DNA of 64,000 bases from Persicaria tinctoria (taxonomy: Eukaryota; Streptophyta; Magnoliopsida; Caryophyllales; Polygonaceae), in NCBI GenBank assembly GCA_037127255.1, contig JBANSL010000004.1, forward strand, positions 55,778,318 through 55,842,317, read 5' to 3'. The notes beneath the pieces were generated by a model. It did no database searches and was not told where the DNA came from. It worked only from the letters and a program-made list of their open reading frames with translations. Of the stretch, positions 1-12,279 are shown piece after piece. A program made the position numbers and the translations under genes. Position 1 is the first letter of the stretch. Each line of letters starts with the position of its first letter.

Positions 1-375
1 TTCATTCCAGAACAAGTCTTTCTCTTGAGGATTTGGAGGAGCATATACAAATAGTATAAGCATGGAGAACCCATCATTGATGTTTTCATATCGTAGACCG
101 ATGATCCGAGGTAGATGGATTTGGATCGAAATATTCTTGTTTGCTAGTTGATGAGATCTCCACAGGACGCCTACGCCCCCAGATCGCCCGGAACCTGGGA
201 ACCAGATAGCTTCATCGAAGCCCGCCGCTTTCCAAAACTTGTCTTCCTGAGCCGTTTCCGATTTTGTCTCCGCTAAAGCGATAAGCTGGCTTTGCTCGTT
301 TTTGCATTTTCTATCTATTTCTGTCCAAAATTTTTGTCTCCTAATCCCTCTACAATTCCAGTATGTGACTTTCAT
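1..375 (-). CDS. LINE (non-LTR retrotransposon) ORF2, endonuclease N-terminus, partial
   Basis: An open frame of 125 codons starts at ATG 375-373 and runs off the left edge. The translation begins MKVTYWNCRGIRRQ and contains LAETKSE, then SGRSGGVGVLWRS and FVYAPPNPQEK. These match the early motifs of the exonuclease/endonuclease/phosphatase fold at the start of plant L1-type ORF2, which nicks target DNA before reverse transcription. WNCRG, the E of LAETK and the SGGVGVLW block are seen directly; reverse transcriptase would lie outside the window. The element reads leftwards, so its 5' part should lie above 375. No stop or frameshift is visible in this piece. Confidence 0.85.
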   Translation of the reverse strand, partial: MKVTYWNCRGIRRQKFWTEIDRKCKNEQSQLIALAETKSETAQEDKFWKAAGFDEAIWFPGSGRSGGVGVLWRSHQLANKNISIQIHLPRIIGLRYENINDGFSMLILFVYAPPNPQEKDLFWNE

Positions 376-2640
376 TTGCAACCGTTAGGGGTATGATTCC
401 ATGATTTTACGGACAACACACCAAAAAGCAAATGTACTAATGAGTTGTATCTACTGAAAGGTTTACGTAACGTGGTGGTGTGCAAGATCACTATGGAGCT
501 GTAATGTAATTTAGTATACCACTTATCATCCTTATTACATAGAAATGAATCTAACCACAGCATGAGTACAAGATAGCAAGGAATACATGTTTGGTAATAG
601 ATGTGAGACCAAGGTTTGGCAAGCAGGGGAATGGGACCGAGTTTTGCAATGTTGTTTTGCACCCCATCGATGAAGCAATTCAACTGGTTCCAACCAAGGG
701 TGAATGACCGTCGACGACAACCTTTTATACCTTTTTCCATAGGTAAACCAGCCAAGAAGGCTTTAGTCAAAATAAAGTATGAAAGGAGTTGTAAGATGTC
801 CTTAATCAACACTAAATCAACAAAATTACCACATGATATATATAGGAATTTAATGAGCAATAAAACATCAATAAGGACTTTGCTTGAGTGAACTCTTTGA
901 TGAATGTTGTATGGTCCGTGCCACGCGAAGCTTAGTTGATTTTCAATTTGTTTACGCATTGTGCAATAAATTGCACTCCAAATAGATTTCGGATGCAAAC
1001 CATAGGACTCAAGCTGGCCATTTTTTTTTTAATCACATAACAGCACAACCAATTCCATTCTAACCCAAAGATGAGAAAATAGCAGATACACAAAGCTTGG
1101 GTAAGGTTAACAAAGAGAAACCACTCCATGGGAGCATGTGTAAACATGCTGAATATATATTGATTAGCAAAATGTAACTGACCCACCGTAAATGTGCTTA
1201 ACCAACGACACTTGTTGTGAGTACTGCATGAAAACGCCTTCTCTAAGCATGGACTAAACAGATAAGTGTGACCAAGATTGAGAGTATTCATACAACCAGA
1301 GAACATGCTATTGTATATGAGAGACAAATAAGTCTTATAACTCCAAAGGTAATGGAGATAAGTCACCTGCAAGTGATTTACTACAAGGTATAAACCCTTT
1401 AAAGTTAATACACTGGGACAAATACATGTCAAGATAATGTGCGGACACCAATTCTTAATGAATGAATTTCTAAAACATTTTGTATTATTGAGTTTGATTG
1501 GAGACACCACTGCAACCAAACTCACAGTGATACGGGTTTTACCCAAGAAAGGGCAACTTTGAATAAAGACATGGTAAGGATCACCAATAAACCATGGCAG
1601 CAACGTTTCATTTAGAGTATTCAACAAAAACAAGGATCGATCTCCGGACACAGACTTTAATCGATCCATGCTGATCGACAGATTCCGCATCTTCTTCACC
1701 TTTTTCTTGAAATTCTGGTGGTTGTTATCTTCAAAGGGGAGATAAATCCACTTAGATTTTTGGCTCTCAATGAGAGGTTTAGGGCCCTTTAAGGGTTGGA
1801 TGGGGAGAGAATGAGGTTCTCGTTCCCCATGGGTATGGTTTCCATGCCAAGCCAAACAAGAGACTTGAGGTTATATTTTTTTAATCAAGTAGGATATAAA
1901 CAGTGGGAGAAACGAGCAGATTAGGGTGTTTGAAAAACACAGACCCCCAACACACTTGAAATAAAAGAAAAGTCCTGCAAACGAGCACATGAGTAGGCCA
2001 TACCGATGGGGATTAATCGTGAAAGGCAAGAGAAACAGCCGTGCATTGAAGCATGGCGAAGAAGCCCAGCCAAACAACACTCGAGGACACCGAGGACGCC
2101 GAACGGGATCCGGCCAAGGTGGGGCTTTAACCCAACTTAGCACGACGGGACACCATAATCTTTTCCGCATAGGGCTAAGGAAGCCTAGGATGTTGAGCAC
2201 CAACCACATATATCCACCGGTCCTGCGAAATCCGTCCCCGGAGAACGACTGACAACCCCCATACCGCCGAAATTTCTTATTCTGGCCCGAGGATTCCGGA
2301 AATACAGGGCTTTCTTCCTCTTTCTAAAGTCCTTTCCCACCACTACCATGATCATCCCCGTAGCAATTTCTTGGCTAACGGATCTTCGACCGCCCAACTC
2401 ACAATCCATGGAAATCTTCCAAATCACAAAGGAGTTAGGATATGTTTGAAGTTTTTGATGAGTGAGGATGAGGAAATTGAGACTCGATTTAGCCTCAATG
2501 GAGGATTTCTGGCTTGAATCCAAAGGAGACACGCCATATTTCACTTTTGATTTGGGGATTTGGGGTTTGAAATGTGGGCGCGTCGTCTGGGTGCAAGGCG
2601 CGTTCATTCTAGCTAGAAAGGGTTTTTTTTAGCGGTTCGG
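376..2640. other. Unassigned stretch upstream of the LINE endonuclease
   Basis: This should hold the LINE 5' region if the element is long, but I recognise no gag-like ORF1, zinc knuckle or other domain. Minus-strand open frames exist at 372-998, 932-1855 (307 codons) and 2185-2607, rich in Leu, Cys, Ser and Phe and lacking known motifs. The 372-998 frame ends in a TGA that overlaps the ORF2 ATG as ATGA. A T-run lies at 1021-1031. I treat the frames as unproven. Confidence 0.3.
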
Positions 2641-3055
2641 ATCTTTTGTTTGTCTGGGTGTGGTGGTGGTGGTGAAAATGGACTTTTTTAAATTTGAAGA
2701 AAAAAAAGAGAATAGATTAAAAATGAAATTAAGAGCTCCATAGTAGGCTCATTAATAATTTGTTGAAATAGCGCGCGAAAAGCTGATTTGTGCCTATTTT
2801 GCCATGTTTTTGCATTAACTTTTTTTATCGATTTCTACATAAATTTCATATCATTGGGTTAGAATGATACAAAATCTGTGTAGTTTATGCTTATTTGTCA
2901 ATTACGGAGGTCTACACTAGTTTCTGTTTAATTTCGCAGAAATCGAGACACTTTACAAGCAATTCGGAGAAGAAAGAGAACCATGGGAGAGCTCGAGGTC
3001 AACTACAGAGAATCCAAGGTCAAGCCAGAAGACATCGAGCAGAAAACAAGGAAGA
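2641..3055. other. AT-rich LTR-like sequence, no gene seen
   Basis: A GTGGTGGTGG stretch near 2660 is followed by AT-rich DNA with no open frame of note. The sequence around 2790-2940 resembles the non-coding parts of plant LTR retrotransposons, but no boundary or partner LTR was found. Confidence 0.25.
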
Positions 3056-3059
3056 CACC

Positions 3060-3330
3060 ACTCGATAGGACTAGTCGACGTCGACCACTTTGATCGATGT
3101 CGAGTAAACTCTGGTCGAAATTTACTCCTGGAGCACGAGTCGAGCACAAGACTACTCGAGAGCACAGAACTACTTGATGTCGAGTACTGTACTCTATGTC
3201 GAGTACCTGTCGAGTGCAATTCGAGCCCTGATCGAGCACAATCCGAGGAGTAGACGAATTCTACTCGACATCGAGTACTTTACTCGATGTCGTGTACATC
3301 CTGGCGCCAGTCCGAGTCAAAGTCGAGTGA
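3060..3330. repeat. Cluster 1 of a quasi-palindromic CTCGA-NN-TCGAG motif
   Basis: About eight variants of CTCGACATCGAG / CTCGATGTCGAG occur here, often followed by TAC or TACTTTA, for example around 3175-3215 and 3260-3295. Each motif is nearly its own reverse complement. Spacing is irregular, so this is a dispersed motif cluster and not a simple tandem array. Function is unknown. Confidence 0.7.
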
Positions 3331-3538
3331 AGATTCGGATAAGAGATTGCTTACAAGTGAAGTCACGAGATATTCTATCGTATTGAAGTCTGATCTATCC
3401 CCTTCAGTAATTCCCCTATTTACTTTAGGGAATTTAATTTGTTTTATTTAAGTTATTTATCTAAGTTTTATCTTAGAAAAGAGATAGATAGATTTAAGAT
3501 AAAGATAGATTATTCTTTAAATATCGAGGATTGAACAC

Positions 3539-3546
3539 TATAAATA
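3539..3546 (+). promoter_or_regulatory. TATA box of an LTR-like promoter
   Basis: TATAAATA is followed by AAGCCCTATGGGC and a C/T-rich tract, the arrangement of the U3/R boundary in many plant LTRs. It sits between the two CGA motif clusters. No complete LTR pair was found, so assignment to a retrotransposon remnant is inference. Confidence 0.4.
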
Positions 3547-4185
3547 AAGCCCTATGGGCTGGTTCTTAGGCATTCTATTCTACAACACAATTACATTCGA
3601 AGATAGGAGTTTTAGAGAGCTTGGCCGAGTAGAGTTGCAGAGGCAAGATCGGATTTGACTTCGATCGGTTGTAAGCTTTGTTTTGATTCAATGCAAGTTA
3701 GTTCCTTTATGTTATTGATGTGTGTTTTGATAATTAAGAGCGAGTAGTCACCCAACTTCTAGGGTCGGGGTGAGCCCAACGGTAGCCATGGAAGGTAGTG
3801 CATCAAAGGTACAATCTTTATTGCGATTTCATCTTCTATCCCTAATTTATATGATTCTTTTGCGACAGTCGAAAGTGATCCTTATTTGTGTTATTGAAGC
3901 GAAAGTGATCTTAATGAAAACTTGGATTAATTATGTGAAAAGGGTTAGTAACAATTAGGTTTTATGCGAAAGCCTCTATCTTCTTAATTGTTAATGACGA
4001 CAGTTATTTGATGAAAATGCACGATCTTTTATACCTTAAGCATTATTCTTATATGGTTATCGTTGTGGTGTTGAAACCCTGACCTTGGAAGCATTAAGAT
4101 TATTGAATTAATTCCGACCAATTTCGTGTTTAGTTTTGTTTTTATTTCATCATAAAGTTACAACTTTTTTATCTGCACACACACT
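3547..4185. other. Non-coding sequence between the CGA motif clusters
   Basis: Downstream of the TATA box. The only open frame (3770-3958) has no recognisable domain. It could be the R/U5 and leader of a degenerate LTR element. Confidence 0.25.
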
Positions 4186-4189
4186 CGAG

Positions 4190-4350
4190 ATCGACCAATT
4201 CTAGTCAACGTCGAGTACTGCTTAGTCGACATCGAGTACTTCCTACTCGACATCGACTTGTTTTCTGTCTTCTGTTGTGCAGCTGCAGGGAAGTCAACGG
4301 TAGTGGTCGATATCGAGTACTTTACTCGACATCGAGTACTCTTCTGGTCG
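4190..4350. repeat. Cluster 2 of the CTCGA-NN-TCGAG motif
   Basis: Five or more motif copies lie at about 4208-4260 and 4300-4350, including ACTCGACATCGAGTACT. The motif and its TAC-TTTA linker are shared with cluster 1 about 0.9 kb away, but the surrounding sequence is not, so the two clusters are not an LTR pair. Confidence 0.65.
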
Positions 4351-5540
4351 ATTTCGAGAGCATCTTGGGACTTGAAAGGAGAGCACTGACACGCTTCCTC
4401 GTAGATACGATCCTGAATACCCTACCACTACAACGGGAGGGTTTCTTGTATTTTATTTACTTGGACAGGGAGTTGGTTTTGTTCTTTATATTTGATATAT
4501 ATTTCGTTACTTGATTTCCCTCCACAACAAAAGCTGGGTTGGGACTCTTAAACTGACGTGATAGTTGAAAAGTAAGTTAAGAGTCCAGAACGGTGCTCAC
4601 TAATAAACATGATCTAAGAGCATCTACAACCCAGACACTAGGGTGTCTCTAGATTAAAAATAATAAAAAAAATTGTCATAATAAAGTAAAAATACGCGCC
4701 AAGTGAGTGTCTTCCTTTGTTAGCAAAGTTTACACTGCTAGAAACTTCAATATGACAATTGATATTCTAGTTTTTTTATTAAATTAAGAAACTTATTAAT
4801 TTTTTGGGACGCTCTAAACCAGGCAAAAATAAGAGAGAAAATCATAAGAAAAGATAGAAGACTCAATATTTTATGGTTTCAGAGTAGGTAGAGGTCGTGA
4901 GCGTGGCACAACACCGGTCTTTTTTTATTGGCACTCTGGGATGTGGGGGCAGCAGTAGTATACATAAAATCTTCAAATTTGGTATAGATGTGAACACAAA
5001 AGTTGTAGCTCTCTTGAATTGGAAAGCTTCTCAACGCATAGTGAACCGGATCATCAAGGCCTCTAGAAAGTGCATCACAAGTTCAGCTTATCGGAGCGAC
5101 AACTTCTACTGACTTGTTCTCGAACTTTGACTGTAGCTTTCGAGTTCTTCACTTATCTTCCTCTTCTCGAACCTTCCCTCATCCACGAGCCTTCTCATTT
5201 CTCGTTGGATCTACATTTATCTTAAATAATTAATAAAAACATATAAATTTCAATTCTATATCAACATAATGAATATACGGTTTTTCTATCATATATCCCA
5301 AGGGCATAAGATAAGATACTAAATTGGAAAAGATTCCCTATAAAAAGGCAAGCGACCCTAAAAATCTAATTAAAAATGCTAAACTAATTAAAAGTTTAAA
5401 AAAATTCCAGAAAAATTGATGAACATAAATGCAAAATATGCACTAAATTATGTAATATAATGAAACTGAATTAAACTTAGCTTAAAACGTCGTGAAACTC
5501 TTATAGGTAATTTAATTTGAATAACTAAACTTGTCAAAAC
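4351..5540. other. Unassigned AT-rich intergenic sequence
   Basis: I see no gene. A start like those of common plant miniature elements (AAGAGCATCTACAACCC) lies at 4616, but no matching far end was found. The 71-codon frame at 4897-5112 has no recognisable domain. Confidence 0.25.
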
Positions 5541-6298
5541 ATAACCTGGCCCGACGACCCGAACCGAACGCCCGGTTATTTTCTGACCCGGACCTGAAAA
5601 TTTTGACTCGAATTTTTTTTGCGACCCGAAACCGAAAACCCAAAAACTTTCCGGGTAATCTGGATTTCAACCCGGTGACCCAATTAATCCGGTAATTTTG
5701 ACCCGATTTACTCGATTGACCCGATTGACCCAGTTGATTTATAATTATATATGATTAAATTTTTTTTATGGAGATTCCAATTCCAATTTATTACATTTTC
5801 TAATTACAATCACTTGATCTTTCAATTTCAAATCAACATTTATATTTATTTGTATTTTGTAATACTTCGTCCGATCGATAGTATTTTATTTTTTATTTAT
5901 AACACACTTTTTTAAGAAGATTAAAATTCTATAAAATATTAAAATATAAAAACAATTATATGCTTATTACGAATTGCATAAACCTATTTTAAAAAAATTA
6001 TTTAAAAATTTGATATTTGATAGATTATTACATTTTATTAAAAATTATGAGAAATACTAAAAATCATATGTTTTTTTAATAAAATGTAATAATATATAAT
6101 TATTAAAAATTATGAGAAAGAATAAAATAAATAAAATATTTTAGATCAGATAGTATATAATTATAAATATTAGAACTTATGAACAACGTCTTTAATTTTA
6201 GAATTTTAAAGTTATCGCAAAATTATGAAATCATGATTTTTTAATTTTTTTTAAATTTTGACAGATCCGAAATCGACCCAAAATGACATGAAGCCCGG
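5541..6298. repeat. GACCCG-rich repeat, left half, split by G3
   Basis: Multiple GACCCG, ACCCGA and CCCGG words lie in 5550-5740, followed by about 500 bp of AT-rich DNA, then GATCCGAAATCGACCC just before the G3 LTR. The same word family resumes directly after G3 at 39964. The simplest reading is one repeat interrupted by the nest. It resembles plant DNA-transposon repeats with ACCCG-rich ends; the class is not proven. Confidence 0.5.
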
Positions 6299-6567
6299 TT
6301 GATAGAGCAAAAGTAATCCCATAAGATGTCCAGGGGCATAATCGTCGTTTACCAGGTGAACCTTAATCAAAACCCTAATCCTCATTATATATTCGGGTTT
6401 TCTACTGGGGTTTAGGGGGCTCTCGAACGGTCGACACACTTCCTGACTTGAGCGTCGTAGGCTTCTCCAAGAGAGCGAGCCCCGCCTCTTCTTCTTCATC
6501 CTTGCAGGAAGATCAATCGATGGGAGCAAAGTCAATGTGAATCCTTGTGCGAATTTACCCCAAAATA
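6299..6567 (+). repeat. G3 5' LTR
   Basis: Begins TGATAGAGC and ends CCCCAAAATA, where the 3' copy ends CCCCAAAACA, so the terminal CA has mutated to TA. Aligns along its whole length with 39691-39958. Confidence 0.9.
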
Positions 6568-6569
6568 TT

Positions 6570-6587
6570 TGGTGCCATCCGTGGGAA
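6570..6587 (+). promoter_or_regulatory. G3 primer-binding site
   Basis: TGGTGCCATCCGTGGGA starts two bases after the 5' LTR, the usual place for tRNA priming of minus-strand synthesis. The sequence is like the TGGCGCCGTCTGTGGGA type of Tat/Retand elements. Confidence 0.65.
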
Positions 6588-7597
6588 TTTCGATCAAAAA
6601 GCTATGAGATTGAAGTTCCTGGTGAAGATTAATCGTTGATTGACCGCCCATCGGCCTAGGCAATTGCAATGAAGCGCTTGAGTTATCGCCGACGTCGCTT
6701 CTTTCCCTCCACCGCTAATTACGTATCGTTGGTACCTTGTCGGGCGGCAGCGGCGCTATCACTTGCCCTCCATCACTCGAATTCGCTTAGTACGAAGCCG
6801 CTCTCGTGATAGGGTTTGCGTATGTAATCCAACCAGGAGATGGCAGCGCCGTGCGTGGCCAGCGGGTGCGAACTCCACAAATTCGTCGTCGTCACGCCTG
6901 GTACCATGAGGTCTGCGGCTAAGATCTTACGGAGGTCGGGGATGATGCAAAAGCGAAGACGGAGAAGCCCGACAGGGCGCGGTTCGTCTACCCACTGGCG
7001 TCCGTAAATCTGTTGTGAGAAGGGCTACCATACCATCACCACAGAAATCAATCTCATATACGAGATACCTATCCGATCTGAGAGAACTTAGCAGATCTAA
7101 GGGACCCCAGCCGCCTTCAGGCCTGTAACGCAACCCTCGCGTCTCCGACCGCCTTGGCAAGAGCCTCGCCTCTCTCTTCTTTGAGTGACCGAGCCCGAGC
7201 CCGATGCATGTAGCACTTGTGTAAGTCGCTATAAATTCCTAAAGCTACATTGAATTTGCTCTGGGCTGGTAGTTGTATATTACATTCGATCAGGCTAGAG
7301 CATAACTTGTTTGTCTCTCTTTGGTCGATAATCGAAGGGTCTATTGTAGTATGACTTGGATCACGAATGCTGCTAAAAAATATAAATCGTCCCCCGTTTG
7401 CGAACCTTTCGGTGGTGTGATTTTGGACTTGAAAACATCATTGACCTGTGTTGTGATTATAATGTTTAAGACTTGCCTGATTTGTAATTTACTCTAAACG
7501 AAGAACACTAGATTGGAATAATTATATTTTTAGTTGTGCTAAAGATTGGCATCATCTGATTTTTAATTTATGACACTCACATACTTGCGTAAGCATC
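6588..7597 (+). other. G3 internal region, left part
   Basis: GC-richer around 6660-7170, with short open frames but no recognisable gag or protease. A 53-codon frame from ATG 6841 (begins MAAPCVASGCELHKF) could be a captured host fragment, but I cannot identify it. It ends at gcatc (7593-7597), the G1 target duplication. Confidence 0.4.
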
Positions 7598-8740
7598 TGA
7601 CGTGCTCGGACCCGGGCTTGAGCAAAAGGACCGGCGACGAGAGTTCTGAGAAGTCGGGAAATTGTGGACAGCTTCTGAGGCAATATATCAGTCTTCAAAG
7701 GTTTCCAATTTCCCGTAGATTGGCTCGGCTTCTGGGATGTGCAAGTACTACTTTTTTAGATCTTGAAGTCGAAGTCACAAATTCTTGTCAATCGGAGGTC
7801 AGACGAAGCGGGAAATCGCGTTTTACCGAGACGTCACTTGTGCAGAGGCAAGTCCAAACGAGGCTTGTTTGAGAGGGATTGAAGGGCTGCTTTGGGGTGA
7901 TGTTTTGGGGGTGAATGGAGGGTGATGATGAGGTTGTGGAAGGCCTTAAAATGGTGGTAAAGTATGGGATGAGGGTCGAGGGATATGTGATGCAAGATCG
8001 CTATCGGCCTCGCACTCCGCGCTCTCTCCAAAACTCGACCTTCCGCACTCTCGGCCTCACACTCCGAGTGTTTCCGACCCTTTGATTCCGTCGTCTCTCA
8101 CTAGGGAATCCCTCTTACCATCAGACCAAGAGGTTTTATCCGGCATCTCACAAAGATAGATTTTGTTTCATAACCCGAAACGAAGTAAGCCCAAAGCTTA
8201 GATTTTTCTCAAATTCAACCTGTTCCTCAAAGAGGCTTACCAATGTATATATAAGCTACATGGTCACAAGACGTCTTAAAACAAACAAAAAATAAATAAA
8301 AAAAGAAGTTAAAAAAAACCTAGACCAAAGATCGAGTAGTTGGAAACTTTGGGGCTAGCCTAGATAGCCAAATCTTTAGCCCATTGTAGAAAGCAAATGC
8401 ATGGAAAAAACCCCCATAAAGGCTGCATAAAAATTGGTGGGATAAATCAGATTTCATTCGGTCTTAATTCGCCTTCACACTAGCCTCAAATGTTGTCGAT
8501 TTGGAAGTCATTTGTAGCAAAGTAATCATGTATGCAGGTGACCTTTCAAAGGCTAGAACCGACTGACCAAGTAGGCGAGCTCGAGCTCTTGTCAATGGTG
8601 GAGTAGCTCGAGCTAAAAGTGGCTCATATTCCATCTCCTCATCGTTAGTATCTTCAATTGCATCCATCAAAACTCCATCACTAGTATCTAGACCTCCAAC
8701 CCGATCGTCGGACAAGCTAGTTCTGTCAAGGGTCACATCA
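7598..8740 (-). repeat. G1 3' LTR (1143 bp)
   Basis: On the minus strand it starts TGATGTGACCC after the purine tract and ends GAGCACGTCA. It carries about 320 bp (about 7695-8035) that the 5' LTR lacks; the breakpoints share the word TACTAC, pointing to a deletion in the 5' copy. The C-terminal coding end of pol lies within its first 280 bp. Confidence 0.9.
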
Positions 8741-10008
8741 TCCTCCCCCCCTTGAAAAGGGTTCGACCCCGAGTCTATCAGCTCCTCAAGTAGCCTATCC
8801 CCTGCAAGAAAATGAGCTAAGTCACATACGTTAAAAATATCATGAACACCATACTTACTTGGAAGATCAATTCGGTAAGCGTTGTCATTAATCTTCTCTA
8901 GCTCCATGAAAGGCCCATCAGCTCTAGGTCGCACCTTAGACAGCCGCAAAGAAGAAAATCGATCCTTCCGAAGATGAAGTCAAACCAAGTCCCCAACCTC
9001 CAATAATAGCTCCTTGCGATGCTTGTTGGCCTGGTTCACATACTGTTGAGTTCGACGCTCTAGCTGTAGTCGAACTCTCTCATGCAAAGACTTCACCAAC
9101 TTAGTCCGGGACTTACCAGCAAGGTCCTCGAGAGAAGATAAGAGTTGCGGTGCCAAATCCAATAGTGTGTGGGGATTGCGACCATAAACCACCTCAAAAG
9201 GAAACATCTTGGTGGCGGAATGCACTTCCCGATTGTAAGCAAACTCGACATAGGATAAACAATCCTCCCACCTGCGCAAGTTAGTAGCAAGCATAGTACG
9301 CAATAAAACCCCTAAAGTCATATTAACTATCTCAGTCTGACCATCTGTTTGAAGGTGGCTAGAAGTAAAAAATAACAGCTTGGTACCTAACTTAGCCCAC
9401 AAGGTCTTCCAGAAGTAGCTAAGAAACTTAGAGTCCCTATCAGAAACAATAGATTTAGGCACCCCATGTAGCTTCACAAATTGATCAAAGAATAAGGTAG
9501 CAACATGAGAAGCATCATCGGTCCTAGAGCAAGCTATGAAATGGGCCATCTTAGACAACCGATCTACCACAACAAATACAGAATCATGGCCTTTCCTAGT
9601 CTTAGGCAAGCCTAGCACAAAATCCATAGAAATGTCCTCCTATGGGGCACTAGCTAGAGGTAGGGGAAGGTATAGGCCATTCGGGTTCGACCTAGACTTC
9701 GCTTTAGCACAAGTAACACAACTAGAACAACATTTCTCAACGTCGGAACGCATCATAGGCCAGTAAAAAATGATCCTTCAAAATGCTTAAGGTCTTAGCA
9801 ACCCCACAATGCCCCATCAATCCACCTCCATGTGCCTCTAAAACCACGAGGCACACAAAGGCGGGAGGCCCTAAATAAGTAACCATCATGCACAAAATAA
9901 CTACCAACACTAGGGGAACCAGCAGATTGCACACATTAACAGAATATATCCCCAAAATCAGCATCAGCAGAGTAGATATTAAGTAGCATAGAAAAGCCAA
10001 GAACACGA
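8464..10008 (-). pseudogene. G1 pol 3' half: integrase and C-terminal domain, broken
   Basis: From 10008 downward the translation shows a degraded integrase zinc finger (AHGGGLMGH, then CCSSCVTC) with two frame changes. The catalytic core follows, with D in [10 protein letters not shown] in VSDRDSKF and E in QTDGQTE, then a GPF-type C-terminal domain (GPFMELEKINDNAYRI) and an acidic tail with TRARARLL that ends inside the LTR. Two stops replace expected Trp codons: TAG at 9640-9642 before EDISMDF and TGA at 8980-8982 after GDLV. Both fit G-to-A change on the coding strand. Not translatable as one protein. Confidence 0.9.
8741..8757 (-). promoter_or_regulatory. G1 polypurine tract
   Basis: The minus strand reads AAGGGGGGGAGGA directly before the LTR start TGATG, the expected primer for plus-strand DNA synthesis. 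Confidence 0.8.
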
Positions 10009-12279
10009 TGTAACGGCCCGGGATTATGATTCCCGAGTTACGTTTCGAGGGATGAAACCCCTCGTTAGGATCTTGCGCCCCGAGTACAGGTTGAAGGTTT
10101 AAAATCGAACATGTGTAGTTTAAAGTGGGATTTCGCACCCAAATCCAGAAGGTCCGTTGGAGACCCCAGGGTAAACCCTTGTACCTGTCCTAAGTCTACA
10201 ACGCGAAAAATCCTTTATCGTGCAAAGGGCATAAGTTCTGAAAACAATACAACGGACGCCACGGCAGAGCCGGGTCAAAACAGAATATAAGTAGGGAGAA
10301 ATTCCAAAAGCATAAATCTGGTGAAGTCAGGTTTCAACACTCACTCTTCGCCATATGAATGGACCCCGTCATAACAGCACAAAATCAAGCAGTGTATCGG
10401 GTACCTGAAACTATACCACCAAGTCAGGCCAAGAGTCCGCCCGCGGGTCCTCTGACCGCGCTGAGGACATATAATACGCCTATACCTAGAATAAAGGATG
10501 CCTTCATGCAGTACTGAAATCTTAACCACACTATCATGCTCCTAATTCATATATGTAGAATATTAAGTAAGGCCTTTACAAAGAATACCAATTGGTATAT
10601 CCCTCTTCTACCACCACCCCTCTTCCAGATAGGGTGGAGACTGGCCAGTTCGATACTATAGCATATCAAATCTCATCATCATATCGCATCTCATGCTCAT
10701 CTCGTATCTCGTGATATATATATAACTCAAGGAGGACAACACCCGATGAAACTGGGCTGCCCTATGAACCTAGCAAGGACTCTAGGACTCTCAGATAACG
10801 GCCGTTCTGTATTCAAACGCATACAGAATAAGAATGCCCATTCGTAAGTGCAATTCCTAAGCATGATACTACATGGCATGCTCTTATGGATATGAAACAC
10901 CTACATACTATATGACACATCAGGCAGGAGGTACTGGTTACTGAGTAAGCCCAGGAGGTACTTACCTAGCTAGAAGATCAGCAAAAGAATAATCCAGCAA
11001 ACAATAGCGCAATCACAGAGTATAACCTAAATACATAACGAGAATACACTGAGTATACGTCTATAGCCACTCTGAACACATATATCACACATTCATACAG
11101 ATAGATAATTAACAAGCTCGCATCAACCATACTTTCAGTTCATCACGATCAACTATCTCTTATCAACTTATGATAACTTCCATATCATACTTAGCCAAAT
11201 TCGCATATTATTATTTCATACTCATACTTTCCATCAGGATATATATATATCATCATCATCATCGGTAACCAATATTTAACCCTTTATAATAAATCACCAC
11301 AAGTCATGCTATTAGTCATACATATCATATTGTTAGTCAAACGATCATATTATCATGCTAGTTAGTCATCGAATAAGTCTTATTCCCAAGTAAGTTTCAA
11401 AACCGTTTCAAATCCTAGTTAAATAGTTAAGTATTCCGACCCTTGAAAATATTCGCCAAATCCCCTTTTAAATTTATTTATTAGATTACTTTCCAACCTT
11501 GAAATTCTTTTCCAAATTCTTTAGAAATCCTTAAGTCCCGATAATATATTTTAAATCTCAAATAGTATTACATGATATTTTAAAGACCATTTATTTAACA
11601 CTTTTTAATTTATAAATTATTTCCAAATCCCCTAAAATCCAACCCATTATAAATCTCTCAAAATAATATAATTTATCTTTTAAATACTCAATTACTATTA
11701 TAATATATTTTAATTACCGTTAGTTAGTTAAATAAGTAAGCGGATAAATCCGAACCGAACCGAACCGGACCCAAACCCGACCAATTAACCCCAAACCGGT
11801 TAAATGATATAAAATAACAAGGGAGGGGCCCACAAATGCTGACTGGGCAAGGAGAGGGCCCTGCCAGCTTCTTCTTCCTCCGATTCAAAAGAAGGAGCGC
11901 GCTCAACCTGCTATCGCGCAATTCCGCCGGCTCCTCGCTCGCTGGCTGCTCGACGTCGCTGGTCCAACTCTCGTTCCCGCACCCACTGCCTCACCTGCTT
12001 GCTCGCTCAGCCTCCCACGTCCAGTTGCTCTCGCTCGGCTCACCCGCGCTCATCGCCTCGCCTCGCCTCGCGCTCGCTCCCACGCTCACCGCTGCTCGTT
12101 CGACGTAGCCGATGCCCTCGAGCTGCCGGAGCTCTCGAGCTCGTTTGATACCCCACACTCGACTCTCGCTCACCCCCAATTAGACCCAACATCGAAAGAA
12201 TTCAAGACATCGAAAGAGAAAGAAAAGAAGGCTCGGGAGCTCACCGAGGATGGATTTTTCGCGACTTCCACTACAACAA

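Noticed and set aside
372..998. 208-codon minus-strand frame as LINE ORF1
   Set aside because: Its stop overlaps the ORF2 start, but it has no gag, RNA-binding or zinc-knuckle motif.
3060..4350. The two CGA clusters as an LTR pair
   Set aside because: Only the short motif is shared; flanking sequence does not align.
5541..6298. A gene in the GACCCG-rich stretch
   Set aside because: No open frame of useful length; composition is that of a repeat.
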